This document shows positions 22,134 to 32,633 of a stretch of 64,000 nucleotides of DNA, in pieces (within the stretch, counting starts at the first letter, position 1; every line of letters starts with the position of its first letter). The DNA comes from Deinandra increscens subsp. villosa (lineage: Eukaryota; Streptophyta; Magnoliopsida; Asterales; Asteraceae). The stretch is from NCBI GenBank assembly GCA_039602395.1, contig JBCNJP010000025.1, positions 104,887,604-104,951,603 on the forward strand, written 5' to 3'. Under the pieces are notes generated by a model. The model searched no databases. It saw only the letters and a list, made by a program, of their open reading frames with translations, and was not told where the DNA came from. Position numbers and translations under genes: made by a program.

Positions 22134-22714
22134 AGTGGTTTTGTTCTTAATAAAATTAATGTTTACCAAACGTGTTTGCTCAATCAAATATTTTTGACAA
22201 CCGCTATCAATCGAGATAGATAAAATAATTACTCTCATTATACCGTCGACCTTACAATCATTGACATTTGTTCATATCTTATTATACCAATCTTTCAATA
22301 ATCTCAAATTTTATCTAAGGATTACATTATATAGTATTAATTAACAAGAAAAACGTCTTAGTTTACCGTCAACAATGGCCGGTGTGTTAATTTGTCAAAA
22401 GGTTTGTATCTAGACTCGGACAATTTCCGGTATTCTGGAAGAACTCGATCGACTTTTCATCTCACAAGTTGAAGTTATATCGTGCATACGTAATTTACAA
22501 TTTTTATAAAAGTTATTTAAATATATATTTTTATCAAGCGTCAAAAATGAAAACGACAGGTGATCCTTTTCTTGCATATTGAGGACTATGTTTGTAACCC
22601 ATATGTCACATGGATGCATAAGTATAACCAAATACAATATAAGTCAATTGTGGTGCTATCTTTTTAGGTGGATAAGTGTATGATATAATTTGATGTGAAA
22701 AACCTTTTATATTT

Positions 22715-23337
22715 TATATAGAGTAAATTATGGATATAATCCATGTGGTTTGCACGAATTTCACATATAGTTCTTAGGTTTCATTTATTACGGCTACGGT
22801 CACAGGGTTTTGCCAAATCGTTTCAGATATAGTCTTTGTGGCTAAACAGTGTTAAAAAAATTTGTTTGTGTATGTCAAATGACCATTATACCCTCCTTTA
22901 AAAAATCAATATAAATTTAAAACACAACATATATAAAAATAAAATAAAAAATAAACTAGTTCACCACCAGTGCCTTCGCCGGTACTATCTCCGCCACCCC
23001 CATCTCTTACAACACCCATCTCCGACGATACTCTCACTACCATCACCACCATCTCCGGCGACACCCCCACTAATCACCACCAGTACTTTCGCCGGTAATC
23101 CCCACCCCGACTACTCCTGTAGTTCCCCACCACCTCCTTTGGTTCCATCTCCTCCACCATTGTTATTTCTAAATAGTTTTAGGTTCTTTGATCTTTTCAG
23201 CGGTTCTTTAAACTTTTTTATATTTTACGAAAATTAATATTTGGCAATTGAGTGAGAATAAAAGAGAACAAGTGGCATAATATGAAGGGTGACACATGGT
23301 TTGTTATCCTATAAGAGGGTTTAGCTTTATTAGAAAA
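22715..23337. repeat. Dispersed repeat, copy A (about 620 bp)
   Basis: It starts TATATAGAGTAAATTATGG and ends GGTTTAGCTTTATTAGAAAA. A nearly identical copy lies at 26890-27511 in the same orientation. The middle has a C-rich coding-like patch (CACCACC and TCCGGCGACACC words). No terminal inverted repeats were found, so the class is unknown. Its right edge abuts the 3' end of a Helitron. Confidence 0.85.
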
Positions 23338-23512
23338 CTAGCCACTTACTCGGGTAAATATTCGGGTCTAGAACGTAAAAAAATATAGATATAGATATAT
23401 ATATATACTATCCAAAAAAATCTTATCGGTAAAACAAAATTCAATAATAATAAAAAAAAATTCAATAACAGTTACAAATTCGAGAAGATAGATTTATACA
23501 CTATATTTCTTG

Positions 23513-24124
23513 TTACATTGCATTGGTTGGACGACCGTCTTCATCCAAAATCAATATCTTCAGACCCTTCTTGCTCTTCACCCTTGATAACGCAACGTAT
23601 AATTGACAATGAGAGAAGACGAGATCTTTCAAGTACAATCCAACTCTCGAAAGAGACTGACCTTGGCTTTTGTGTATAGTCATAGCAAAACAAACTGAGA
23701 TCGGAAACTGTCTTCTCTTAAACCGAAAAACAACTCTTTTATATGTTGAACCAATGAAAGTCTAGGAATGAAAGTCCTGAATCCGATATTGCTTCCGGAA
23801 CATGCTTCCCTAGAGATACGATCTAAAGACGTGTTCCATTACATAAGTCATTCCTCTGATCAATGTTTCTAAGCAACATAACAGGAACACCAACTTTCAG
23901 CACAAGACGATGATTTGGAATGCCAGATATATGTAAACAATTCAAGACGTCTGGTGAGTATAAGTTATGATCAACGTCATCACCTACAATCTCATCTTGA
24001 CATACAGAATCTGAGCTTAAATACTCATGTTCTTTACCGGGAACCAAAGAAAGCAGACGACCGTTGATATCATCAACAACCTCATTAGTTGCTGCGAGAA
24101 TAGCTCTTTCAGACCAAAAATCTT
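23513..24124 (-). pseudogene. Helitron helicase, C-terminal part (segment after the LTR insertion)
   Basis: The minus strand encodes ERAILAATNEVVDDINGRLL, then SGIPNHRLVLKVGVPVMLLR and LCNGTRL, and in a shifted frame RRQFPISVCFAMTIHKSQGQ and QLYVALSRVKS, ending before TAA at 23513. These are the Pif1-type superfamily 1 helicase motifs near the C-terminus of RepHel. A stop follows GTRL and two frame changes occur after it, so it is dead. It was continuous with 26693-26896 before the LTR inserted. Confidence 0.85.
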
Positions 24125-26692
24125 TGTCACACCCCCAAAATACCACTAACGGAGTTTATACCGTTAAGGGGCGCGACTAGACCAGGATCCACAACCATAG
24201 TTACAAATACTAAACGAATCAGGGTTAGTTCAAACACAAGTTATAAATAAAGTCCTAAATTACATACGCAGCGGAAAGATAATTGTCCTTAGCACTAACC
24301 ACGTGCTTTACATAAATGTTGTTTTAAAGTTCCCAAGTTTAGTTTAAACGAAAATAAATATCTTCTCGTGCCATGCCAACCTCCGGTGGATACTCCTTAG
24401 CGATCTGCAAAAGTTTAAACCACGCAAGTGTCAACCTAACGGTTGGTGAGTTCACAGTGGGCTTGTCATGCATTGGCCCGGTCTCATAATCATAATTCGT
24501 ATCAAGGTATACTTACAAGTCATTTATTTGTGAAAAGCAATGCTCGTAATTAAATCTCAGTTTATAAATGGTTTGTCCGTGACCTACGTCATCGGGTATG
24601 TACTAGTTCCGTAAAGTTAAAGGACTCAACCGATATCGCGGGTAGCTAATCCGTTGTTCCATGCTCTAAGGAAGTTTGTACCAAAGCTGACTTATTTTGT
24701 GGGGGCCGAGCCATCCCGTACGGTGCGGACATAATCATCGCGGTTTTTGCCTCCCCCGTGTCCTCTCGGGACCACGGTCAAATAGGCTGATACTGTTCCT
24801 CCGTGCACTCCCCGTGCCACGGGGCGGAGTTTGTCAAACTCCAGTAGATCTACCCAACATCCCCTCGCTTTCACAAATTAATGGCACAATTAAGTTGAGG
24901 ACTTTTAAGTTATAAGGCATCCTTAGAAAACATGTGATATCATGTGGTTCAGACTTTAACCTACACTAGCCATATTAAAACGTTTTCAGTTTTGTTTCAG
25001 AAAAACCGTTTGTTCAGAGTTCACAAGTGTTCCCATAAAACACTTCAGTTCATCAAGTGGGTGTCGAGCATCCCGGATTCTCAAGTTTATCAGGGAGGTG
25101 CCTAGCACTCTCGAGTTTGTCAGCATTGTTTTTCATTAAGTTATTCGGTGTGGCCCAAACGGACTCACGGTAAGCGGGTTAGTGACACTCACCTTTGGTT
25201 GCACTGCTACACTTCAAGTAATCCAAATATTGTTGTTTAACGAAGACCTAGAACACGTTTAGGTCTTAAGTATTAGTTTCGTGTCTAATCTTTACTTAAC
25301 GTCACTATGGCCCATAACATAGCACGTTGCAACTACGACTCGACATACCGACACACGACACCAATGGTTGATCATAAACAAGGGTTCATATAATCAGATA
25401 TCAAACATGTTTCATCATGGCATAATCATGTAAGTCATGGCATAACACTTAAGCAAATTTCACAAGTTTGGTTTTTAGGTCAGGTCTTAGTTTCGCTAGC
25501 ACAGTTTCGCTAGGCAGTTTCGCTAGGTGCACGGGCAGCACTTTCGCTAGGCAATGCCCGGTGACACAGTTTCGCTAGGCTAGTTTCGCCCGAAACTGCT
25601 GACGCAGTTTCGCTAGCCTAGTTTCGCAGGGAAACTGGTTTGAACTTTCGTTCAGGTATTTCGCTCGGTAGTTTCGCTTGAGCAGGTCTGGTCAGGTTAC
25701 CCGGCGACACTATAGTTTCGCTGGTCAGTGTCGCTGGAAGGAGATATAATTTCGCTACTTAGTTTCGCCCAGAGAACAGACAATTTCGCTGGTCGCGAAA
25801 AACATACGGATTTGCCTAAAAATCAACCTAACAGCTTCTGATCGTACATGCAATTCATTGTCTAGCATCCATATGCATTTACCAACATAAATCAAGCAGC
25901 TTTAACACGTTTAACATGCATTTTAATCATCAAATCTCTAAAAACACTTCTAAACCCTAAAATGGCCAAAATTGCATAAATCATCATCATGGTATGTTTT
26001 TAAACGTAAAGTTGCTGACTTTATGGTAGATCTAGCATCCCTAAGCACTATCTCAGAAGCATACAAGTTTTCATGAAGGTTTGAGCATACTTTATAAAGA
26101 AACACATAGAAAACACATAAATAAAGGTTTTTGGGACTCACGTTTGGTTCACGAATCGATAGATGAGATGAGATGATGGTCTAGAGGCTAAGATCTCGGT
26201 CCCTTGATGGTATCCTCGGCTGACCAGGTTCCAGAGAAGTGTATGTGTGTGTTGGTTGTGAAATGAGGCAAATGAGGCTACTAGGGTTCATTAAGTTTAT
26301 TTATATCAGAGGCTAATTTCGCTGGCAGTTTCGCTGGCAGGCGAAACTAGCTCTGGTCTCGGGTACAATGATCAGTCTAGCCTGCTACCGGGCGAATCTG
26401 TAGTTTCGCTCGGTAGTTTCGCTGACTACCAAATTTAGGCAATTTTCACATAATCAAGTATTTACAATTAATCATGCTATTCACAATAATAAGTCATGTA
26501 TTTAAATCACATTGCACATAAAGACAATCAATGATGAACACATAACACACATGGACGGGTTCGGTGATCAACCAAAGGTCGTGGACGTATTCGGTCTAGT
26601 TAAGCATTAGTTACTTAAGTTAGCACTTATAACGTAACTAACGGATTTGTCTAACGGAAGTTAACCTTGAAATTCTCGGGTGTCACAATCTT
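24120..26692. mobile_element. Solo LTR with perfect 5-bp target duplication
   Basis: The 2563-bp segment 24125-26687 begins TGTCACACCC and ends GGGTGTCACA, a perfect 10-bp inverted terminus. It is flanked by ATCTT on both sides (24120-24124 and 26688-26692). No internal direct repeats, primer-binding site or polyprotein frame were seen, so it is most simply a solo LTR left by recombination. It splits a Helitron helicase coding frame. It contains the repetitive TTTCGCT array described separately. Confidence 0.88.
25490..25800. repeat. Irregular array of TTTCGCTAGG-like motifs
   Basis: About fifteen copies of the core TTTCGCT, mostly as AGTTTCGCTAGGC or AGTTTCGCTGG, occur at irregular spacing. 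A second small cluster lies at 26310-26430. Both are inside the solo LTR. Confidence 0.85.
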
Positions 26693-26896
26693 GTTCACCA
26701 AAGTTGTCCAGAAACGATGGATAAACAAAATCGATAAGATCGCTAACCGAATCCGATGAATCATGAATAAGAAGACCAGGAGGAATAACTATTTCTGACT
26801 CACCATCATTATCTCCGCTGGCTTTTCCCTCACCAATATCCAAAAGCCATTGAGCAAAATCACATGTTTCTTGTATCTCTGAGCGGTTATATATAG
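26693..26896 (-). pseudogene. Helitron helicase segment before the LTR insertion
   Basis: The minus strand encodes EIQETCDFAQWLLDIGEGK, then IVIPPGLLIHDSSDSV and FVYPSFLDNFGEQD. This is the linker that precedes the ERAILA motif in plant RepHel proteins. The frame runs into the ATCTT target duplication of the solo LTR and resumes at 24124. Its upstream side is replaced by repeat copy B, so most of the protein is missing. Confidence 0.8.
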
Positions 26897-27511
26897 AGTA
26901 AATTATGGATATAATCCATGTGGTTTGCAGGAATTTCACATATAGTCCTTAGGTTTCATTTATTACGGCTACGGTCACAGGGTTTTGCCAAATCGTTTCA
27001 TATATAGTCTTTGTGGCTAAACAGTGTTAAAAAAAAATATGTTTGTGTACGTCAAATGACCATTATACCCTCCTTTAAAAAAATCAATATAAATTTAAAA
27101 CACAACATACATAAAAATAAAATAAAAAATAAACTAGTTCACCACCAGTGCCTTCGCCGGTACTATCTTCGTCACCCCCATCTCTTGCAACACCCATCTC
27201 CGGCGATACCTTCACTACCATCACCACCATCTCCGGCGACACCCCCACTAATCACCACGAGTACTTTCGCCAGTAATCCCCACCCCGACTACTCCTGTAG
27301 TTCCCCACCACCTCCTTTGGTTCCATCTCCTCCACCATTGTTATTTCTAAATAGTTTTAGGTTCTTTGATCTTTTACAGCGGTTCTTTAAACTTTTTTAT
27401 ATTTTACGAAATTAATATTTGGCAGTTGAGTGAGAATAAAAGAGGACAAGGGGCATGATATGAAGGGTGGCACATGGTTTGTTATCCTTTTTAAAGGGTT
27501 TAGCTTTATTA
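26890..27511. repeat. Dispersed repeat, copy B
   Basis: It matches copy A (22715-23337) with scattered substitutions, from TATATAGAGTAAATTATGG to TTTATTAGAAAA. A 134-codon open frame (27011-27415) covers its C-rich part; the peptide is low-complexity and the frame is not kept in copy A. I do not regard it as a gene. Confidence 0.85.
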
Positions 27512-27862
27512 GAAAATATAGAGGTAGATTTATAAATCTACAAATATGATTAAAGGGTGCAATTTGCTACCAACAAGGCAACAATAATAATAAAGCCTTT
27601 GATGAAAAAAAGCTTCACTAAATTTATTGTCGAATACTTTTATGTTACAACACTGAATGTAAAATATACGTTTAAAAAGTGAGAAAGAAATTAAAAAAAA
27701 AAATGAAGGCATTTGAATTATTTCAATTATATGATGAATGGAGAATGGTGATATAATATAGAACATCATGTACATCACATGTAAAATGAGACATTAAATG
27801 AGTGAGAATAAAACGGGACACTTGGCATGATATGAGGCGCGACACATGACTTGTTATTCTTA
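27512..27862. repeat. Spacer, then a third partial copy of the same repeat
   Basis: From about 27797 (GAGTGAGAATAAAACGGGACA through ACACATGACTTGTTATTC) the sequence matches the right end of copies A and B. The match stops at TTA 27860-27862, exactly where a PIF/Harbinger-like terminus begins. The preceding 280 bases contain nothing recognised. Confidence 0.6.
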
Positions 27863-29063
27863 GGCTATGTGTAATCGGGCGTGATAAGCCCTCCTTGCCC
27901 AATATAACGCCCCACATAGCGCCCCTGGGCATCCCCCGGGACGCCATGTTGCCTTCTCCCCTCCGTGAGTGTGATGTAGATGACGCCCCTCCCCCTTGAC
28001 TTTTCCAAAACTGGCCGTTAGATAGATCCGTTGGCATTTACTTTTTTTTTTTAATTTAAATGTTATATTTTTTTTTGCTAACGACCAAGACTTGACGACT
28101 TTTTGGCGAGAGACGAGAAAGAAGTTCTATGAGTTGATGAAGGCAAACGAGCCATACCGCCAACCCGACTCCATATCGGGTAAATGGACCGATATCAACA
28201 AAAAATGCAAGATTTTTTCTAGCATTTACAACCGTATGGTTTCGGGTTGGCAAAGTGGTCAAAACAACGAAGATGTCCAATCACAAGCGCTAATCGAATA
28301 CGGGGTCGGTCGTCCCGCGTTTAACTACATCGCGGTTTGGAACGTGTTAAAAAATGCACCAAAGTGGCTTTCTCAAGTTGATTTGAAGAATAAAATAAAG
28401 GGTCGCTCGAAAAAGTCTAGGACCGAATCAACAAACGAAATGGATGGGGAGAGTTCGGATGCTCGTGCCTTTGATTTAAATGAGCAAGTTGAGTTTGTGC
28501 ACGTCGAGTCTCGTCGACCACCTAGTCGAGATTTCACGAAGGCTCAAAGGGCTTCGTCGTCGTCAAGTCGTTCCACCGCCACCACCGTCTCAAATATCAA
28601 CAAACTTCAAGAGGAGATGAATGAAAAGTTAGACACGTTGGTGAGTTTGCGTCGAGAACAAACGGGGTTAGTCAAACGCCGTATAATGCACCAAAATTTA
28701 CATGAGTTTCGACAACCACTCCCGCATGACGAGCCGGCGCGTAGGATCGCAATAAAACTTAGGGAGGACATCACGAAGAGTTACATGAGTGGCGAGTAGG
28801 GTTGTTTTTTTTTTATGTTATGTGTCGTTTTTTTATGTCATGTTATTTGTTTCACTAGTATGTTTTTTATTTTAATTGAAGTTTTAAAATTTTATAATTT
28901 ATTTTATTTTATTAGTTGACTAAAAAAAATAAATAAATGTGATTAGGTAATGATTAGTGGGGCTTTATGGTTACACACTTGAGATGTTATAACCCCCCTA
29001 TGCCATGTCATCGCCACATGGCATATAATGCCCCATGGTGGGGCTTGATGACTACACATAGTG
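27863..29063 (+). mobile_element. PIF/Harbinger-type element carrying only ORF1
   Basis: The left end GGCTATGTGTAATC follows TTA; the right end reads GACTACACATAGTG, an imperfect inverted match. Subterminal GC-rich words (GCCCCACATAG-like, CCATGTGGC) occur on both sides. It contains an ORF1 gene but no DDE transposase. The right-hand TTA is not evident, so the right boundary is approximate. Confidence 0.6.
28077..28799 (+). pseudogene. PIF/Harbinger ORF1 (Myb/SANT-like, NAM-associated domain), N-terminally truncated
   Basis: The frame reads NDQDLTTFWRETRKKFYELM, then YRQPDSISGKW, then NYIAVWNVLKNAPKWLS, and ends at TAG 28797-28799. This is the DNA-binding accessory protein family of PIF/Harbinger elements, often misannotated in plants as No-apical-meristem-associated or glutathione S-transferase-like. 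A serine-rich linker and a coiled-coil-like segment (NKLQEEMNEKLDTLVSLRRE) follow. No in-frame ATG precedes the conserved block and the usual first part of about 100 residues is absent, replaced by a T-rich stretch. The remaining 235 or so codons are uninterrupted. Confidence 0.78.
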
Positions 29064-29698
29064 TGGTGTGGTGTGGTGGTCACGTCAACGCTGACCGGAT
29101 CATATACGATTACCACACGCATGGTGGTATACCCATGTGGTGTGGTGTTGTTTTTTTAATTTTTTCTTTTTCTTTTTGATTTTTTCTAAACATTGAAATA
29201 AAAATACAAACTATTTTTATTAAACAAATAAATAAGTCATGAAATTTAAATAAAAGTACATAAATCTATATAACAGGTTTGGTTGACCCGCGTACGTAGG
29301 CATTTGCCACGGCTTTTGCAGGTTCGGTTGAGTTTGGGGAACCGGGCATTGGTTGCTTAATTGAGGGTGGCTTGAACTTTGGTTGGGATGCATGATGATT
29401 TTAAAAAAATATAGAAGTGGTAGAAATGTAGTAAAAGAAGTGTAAAAAAATGATGTAACAATGAGGTATATATAAGAGTAAAATGGATAAAGAATTAATT
29501 TTTTTACCTCAATTGACCTCCAACGGTCAATTATTTATGTTTTTAGCCGTTACCACCTAAAAAAACACCACACCACACGCGTGAAGGAATTGGCGCAGAT
29601 CCACCGTGTCGGTGGATCGCACATAGATGGGTCGGTGTCTGCGTGCTTACGCCGCCGTAGTGACCCTTTCACACGGTGTATACCGCATAACAAAAAAA

Positions 29699-29700
<2 letters not shown>
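29064..29700. mobile_element. Second Harbinger-like fragment, boundaries uncertain
   Basis: GC-rich ends with GTGTGGTGTGGTGTGGTGG on the left and CACCACACCACACGCGTG on the right can pair, and the interior holds an ORF1 N-terminal fragment on the minus strand. It may be nested in, or fused with, the preceding element. No target duplication was found. Confidence 0.4.
29220..29393 (-). pseudogene. Possible Harbinger ORF1 N-terminal fragment (57 codons)
   Basis: An ATG at 29393 opens MHPNQSSSHPQLSNQCPVPQ, a Pro/Gln/Asn-rich start like that of plant Harbinger ORF1 proteins. The frame then runs into AT-rich sequence and stops at 29220. It faces the opposite way to the truncated ORF1 at 28077-28799, which lacks exactly this end. 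Confidence 0.35.
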
Positions 29701-29733
<33 letters not shown>

Positions 29734-29735
<2 letters not shown>

Positions 29736-29975
29736 TTTAGGGTAAAATACATCAAGCAAAAACGCTACATCCATTGCGGATTGATCTGGGGCGTCCATCA
29801 AGATCATCCAACAGCCATGATCTATGGTGTTTCCGCCTATGGTGTTTTTTTTTCCCACCGAAAACGCCATAGGCGGAAACACCATAGATCTTGGCTGTTG
29901 GATGATCTTGATGGACGCCCCAGATCAATCCGCAATGGATGTAGCGTTTTTGCTTGATGTATTTTACCCTAAACC
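29734..29975. mobile_element. Foldback element, about 115-bp arms, in a TA microsatellite
   Basis: The ends are GGTTTAGGGT and ACCCTAAACC. The arms (about 29734-29849 and 29860-29975) are inverted copies with two mismatches seen, separated by roughly ten bases. Both sides are TA runs, so insertion at TA is likely and the exact duplication cannot be read. It lies immediately next to the 3' terminus of a Helitron. Confidence 0.88.
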
Positions 29976-30149
29976 TATATATATATATATACTAGTTTTT
30001 GATACCCGTGCGACGCACGAGCAGATTTTCAAAAAATGAATCCAAGATTTAACATGCTATAATAAATGTAATTCGATAATTGGAATTAAAGGAAAAAAAT
30101 TTACGTTCAACAATATAGAAAAGTTACAAATTTGAAAATACAGACTTAT

Positions 30150-30580
30150 AAACAACATTTGATGTTTTGTTTGTCATGTTTCCGTCTTCATCCAATATGA
30201 GAAGTTTTAGTCAATCACCGCTTTTAACCCTTGATAATGCAACGTAAAACTGATCATGACTAAAGCATGGATTTTTTAAATAGAGTCTACCTCTTAAAAG
30301 TGATTGACCTTGGCTTTTGTTAACTATCATTATAATATAATACCGCAATCGAAAATTGTCTCCTATTGAATTTAAATGGAACTTTTTTATCTGAAGGAGA
30401 CATCGAAATTCTAGAAATAAACGTACGAAAACCAATATTACTTCCTGATATTACCTTTGCTTCTATGATGCGTTTCCCAAGAGCTACTATCTGAAGTTGA
30501 GTACCATTACAAAGACCATATTTCTAATCAAGATTTCGAAGTAACATAACAGGGGCACCGATCCGTAAAAGGTTAATAAG
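30150..30580 (-). pseudogene. Helitron helicase C-terminal remnant
   Basis: Reading down the minus strand: IGAPVMLLRNLD, LCNGTQLQIVALGKRIIEAK, VPFKFNRRQFSIAVL, then after a frame change MIVNKSQGQSLLRG and QFYVALSRVKSGD, a stop, and LKLLILDEDG. These correspond to the last helicase motifs of RepHel. At least two stops and one frameshift make it non-functional. The Rep nuclease and the front of the helicase are absent. Confidence 0.8.
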
Positions 30581-30929
30581 CAAGCAAGATCAAAAACTTA
30601 AGATGTTCATAGGATTTGGATCGGTAACCACTTTTGTCAATACAGTGCATCTCATATATATACACATAAAATGTACATCATTTTATGGATGGAGTGAGAT
30701 GCATGATGCCTTTTAAAAAACTCCTTATTATAAACACAAGCATGAACTCATATTTCACTCATGACAAAATGTAATCTTTGATACCCGTGTGCATGTTATC
30801 TCGAGGCAAAGAACGCATTTGCAAAATGTAGATATATCTACAAATAAAGAAAGACATACAATATCTTGAAAAAAGACTCCAAATGAAACTCGTGCATCGC
30901 ATGACCGGTTAAAAAAAACTCTAAAATAA

Positions 30930-31383
30930 AACATAAACTAATACGATTGATCTCCATGTTCTTCGGCTAAAGCCATATTCCACTTCTGATTTTTGTAGTT
31001 CTGTGATAAAAAAAATAGAAAGGAACATAATTTTCAAAAATAATATATATAACAATGAGAAATATTGAACAACTAAGAACTAAAAGCAAATAAAAGAGCT
31101 TGTATTGATGCAATGTGATATTATAGCAAGTTGGGTCGATACGTACCACAATCTTATTCCATATCTTATATCCTACAAAGAATAAAGAAAATGTATTGAC
31201 AATTATGCGTTGTAATTGCAAAACTATTTATGATACATAATTATCGAAGTGCACACAGAATCTGCGATGACGGGAATTTGAGTATTTGAACCTATTACCT
31301 TGTTTTCTCTATAACTTGGACCAACATACACTTGATTCACTCCTAATGCAACATTGTTGCAAGAATAGTTTGCCAAGTTCTTC
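30930..31383 (-). other. Possible exons of an unknown gene fragment inside the Helitron
   Basis: Three segments with good acceptor and donor sites occur on the minus strand: 31299-31383 (TTTTGTAG before, GTAATA after), about 31146-31171 (TTTGTAG before, GTACGT after), and a last one from about 31003. One frame reads NLANYSCNNVALGVNQVYVG in the first and NYKNQKWNMALAEEHGDQSY before a stop in the last. Frames do not join cleanly across all three, so this is a decayed or partial gene at best. I do not recognise the protein. Confidence 0.25.
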
Positions 31384-32633
31384 CTACAAAAGAAAAGTTA
31401 ATAGTCAGATGATTCTTCTAACAAATTCTCACTTCATACTGGTTAATCAAAGTCAATACAATTAATAATCCCTTCACAGCCCAAAATTGAAAACACAAAT
31501 GTTTAAAGTGAGAATATGTGATGAACCTGCAAAACAAACCAAAATGATATTAATGAATTTTTTATCCGATCAAAACAAAAAGTAACATGTATTGAAATCT
31601 GAATGAAGGGTTTCTCAAAATGTATAGGCAACAATCTGGAAAAAAATATCGTAACCATTAATTTTCTATTTATGACGATTGACAAATGTTGCGGATGTTA
31701 GTGATATACACTTTGGTCATTTTTGTATTCTGCATGAAATCAGATTGAAAGGTTTAAAGAACATAGTAAACTTTAATTAAGAAGAAAAATGAGGATTTCG
31801 GTTAAAACAGTTAATAATATATCTATATTTCTCTCAACTTGAAGAACTCTTACAGTAGCCTATGACTCGTGTGTTTAACATCCTATCCATTAAACAAATT
31901 AAAACAATGTTGTGGCAAGTGTCGTACAGTGATATACGCAGAATGATTTTGATCATTATATAAACAACATTTAGTAACAGCAACACCTACAACTTTTATT
32001 GGAGAAAATCATAATAACCTGCACTTTGCATTATTCACTTATTCAGCTGTCTTTCAGATTCAATGGTCCCAAATCTTTCCCGAATAGTTGACTTCTTTGG
32101 GCCTTGAATCGGTATTCATTTTCTTTCATCGGATGAGTTGGGTAACTGGTCAAATGGGCCAGGTCAAAACAGGTAAAGTTTGGGGGTTGAGTTCAATCGA
32201 CTCAAAACACTTTTTTTTCTCAATTTTTATTAGAAGTGAGCAAACAATTATTGTGTCGAATATCATTACAAAGATCATGTTATGCATTATTGGTTAAAGT
32301 ATTTGAATAAAATGATTAAGGAGGTGTAATGCATTTAAATTACACTTTGATGACTTTCAACCATTTGACTTTTTGCTAAACTTTTTCTATTTTACACATT
32401 TAACTTGTTTTGAAGATAATGCATAACCTGAATTGTTCCATTCATGTGTAAATAAACTGAATATGGCAGTTCCACTCAACACAGCACACAAAAATTGCAA
32501 ATTAATGATGTTAAACCAGTGATATATATGTTGATTAGTGCATGTGCTTTTCTAGTTTCTTGTAAATGTTAAAGCTTTTCAGTTCCATTTGATTAAAATT
32601 AGAAAAGAGTCAATGGGCAGCTGTATAAATTAC
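31384..32633. other. Helitron interior, no clear gene
   Basis: AT-rich DNA between the two clusters of exon-like segments. Pyrimidine-rich stretches before AG occur but no exon chain could be built. Confidence 0.3.

Larger units (their letters stand above)
23338..26896 (-). mobile_element. Decayed Helitron fragment, 3' part
   Basis: On the minus strand this holds the end of a Helitron helicase, then about 175 bp of tail ending CTAG followed by T, as Helitrons require. The tail is similar to that of the Helitron ending at 29992, including the distance from helicase to CTAG. The usual terminal hairpin is degenerate here (CGGGTAAATATTCGGG). The 5' side is cut at about 26896 by repeat copy B. 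A solo LTR (24125-26687) is inserted in it. Confidence 0.7.

Noticed and set aside
27011..27415. A 134-codon proline/serine-rich protein gene
   Set aside because: It lies in a dispersed repeat, is low-complexity, and the frame is not conserved in the sister copy at 22715-23337.
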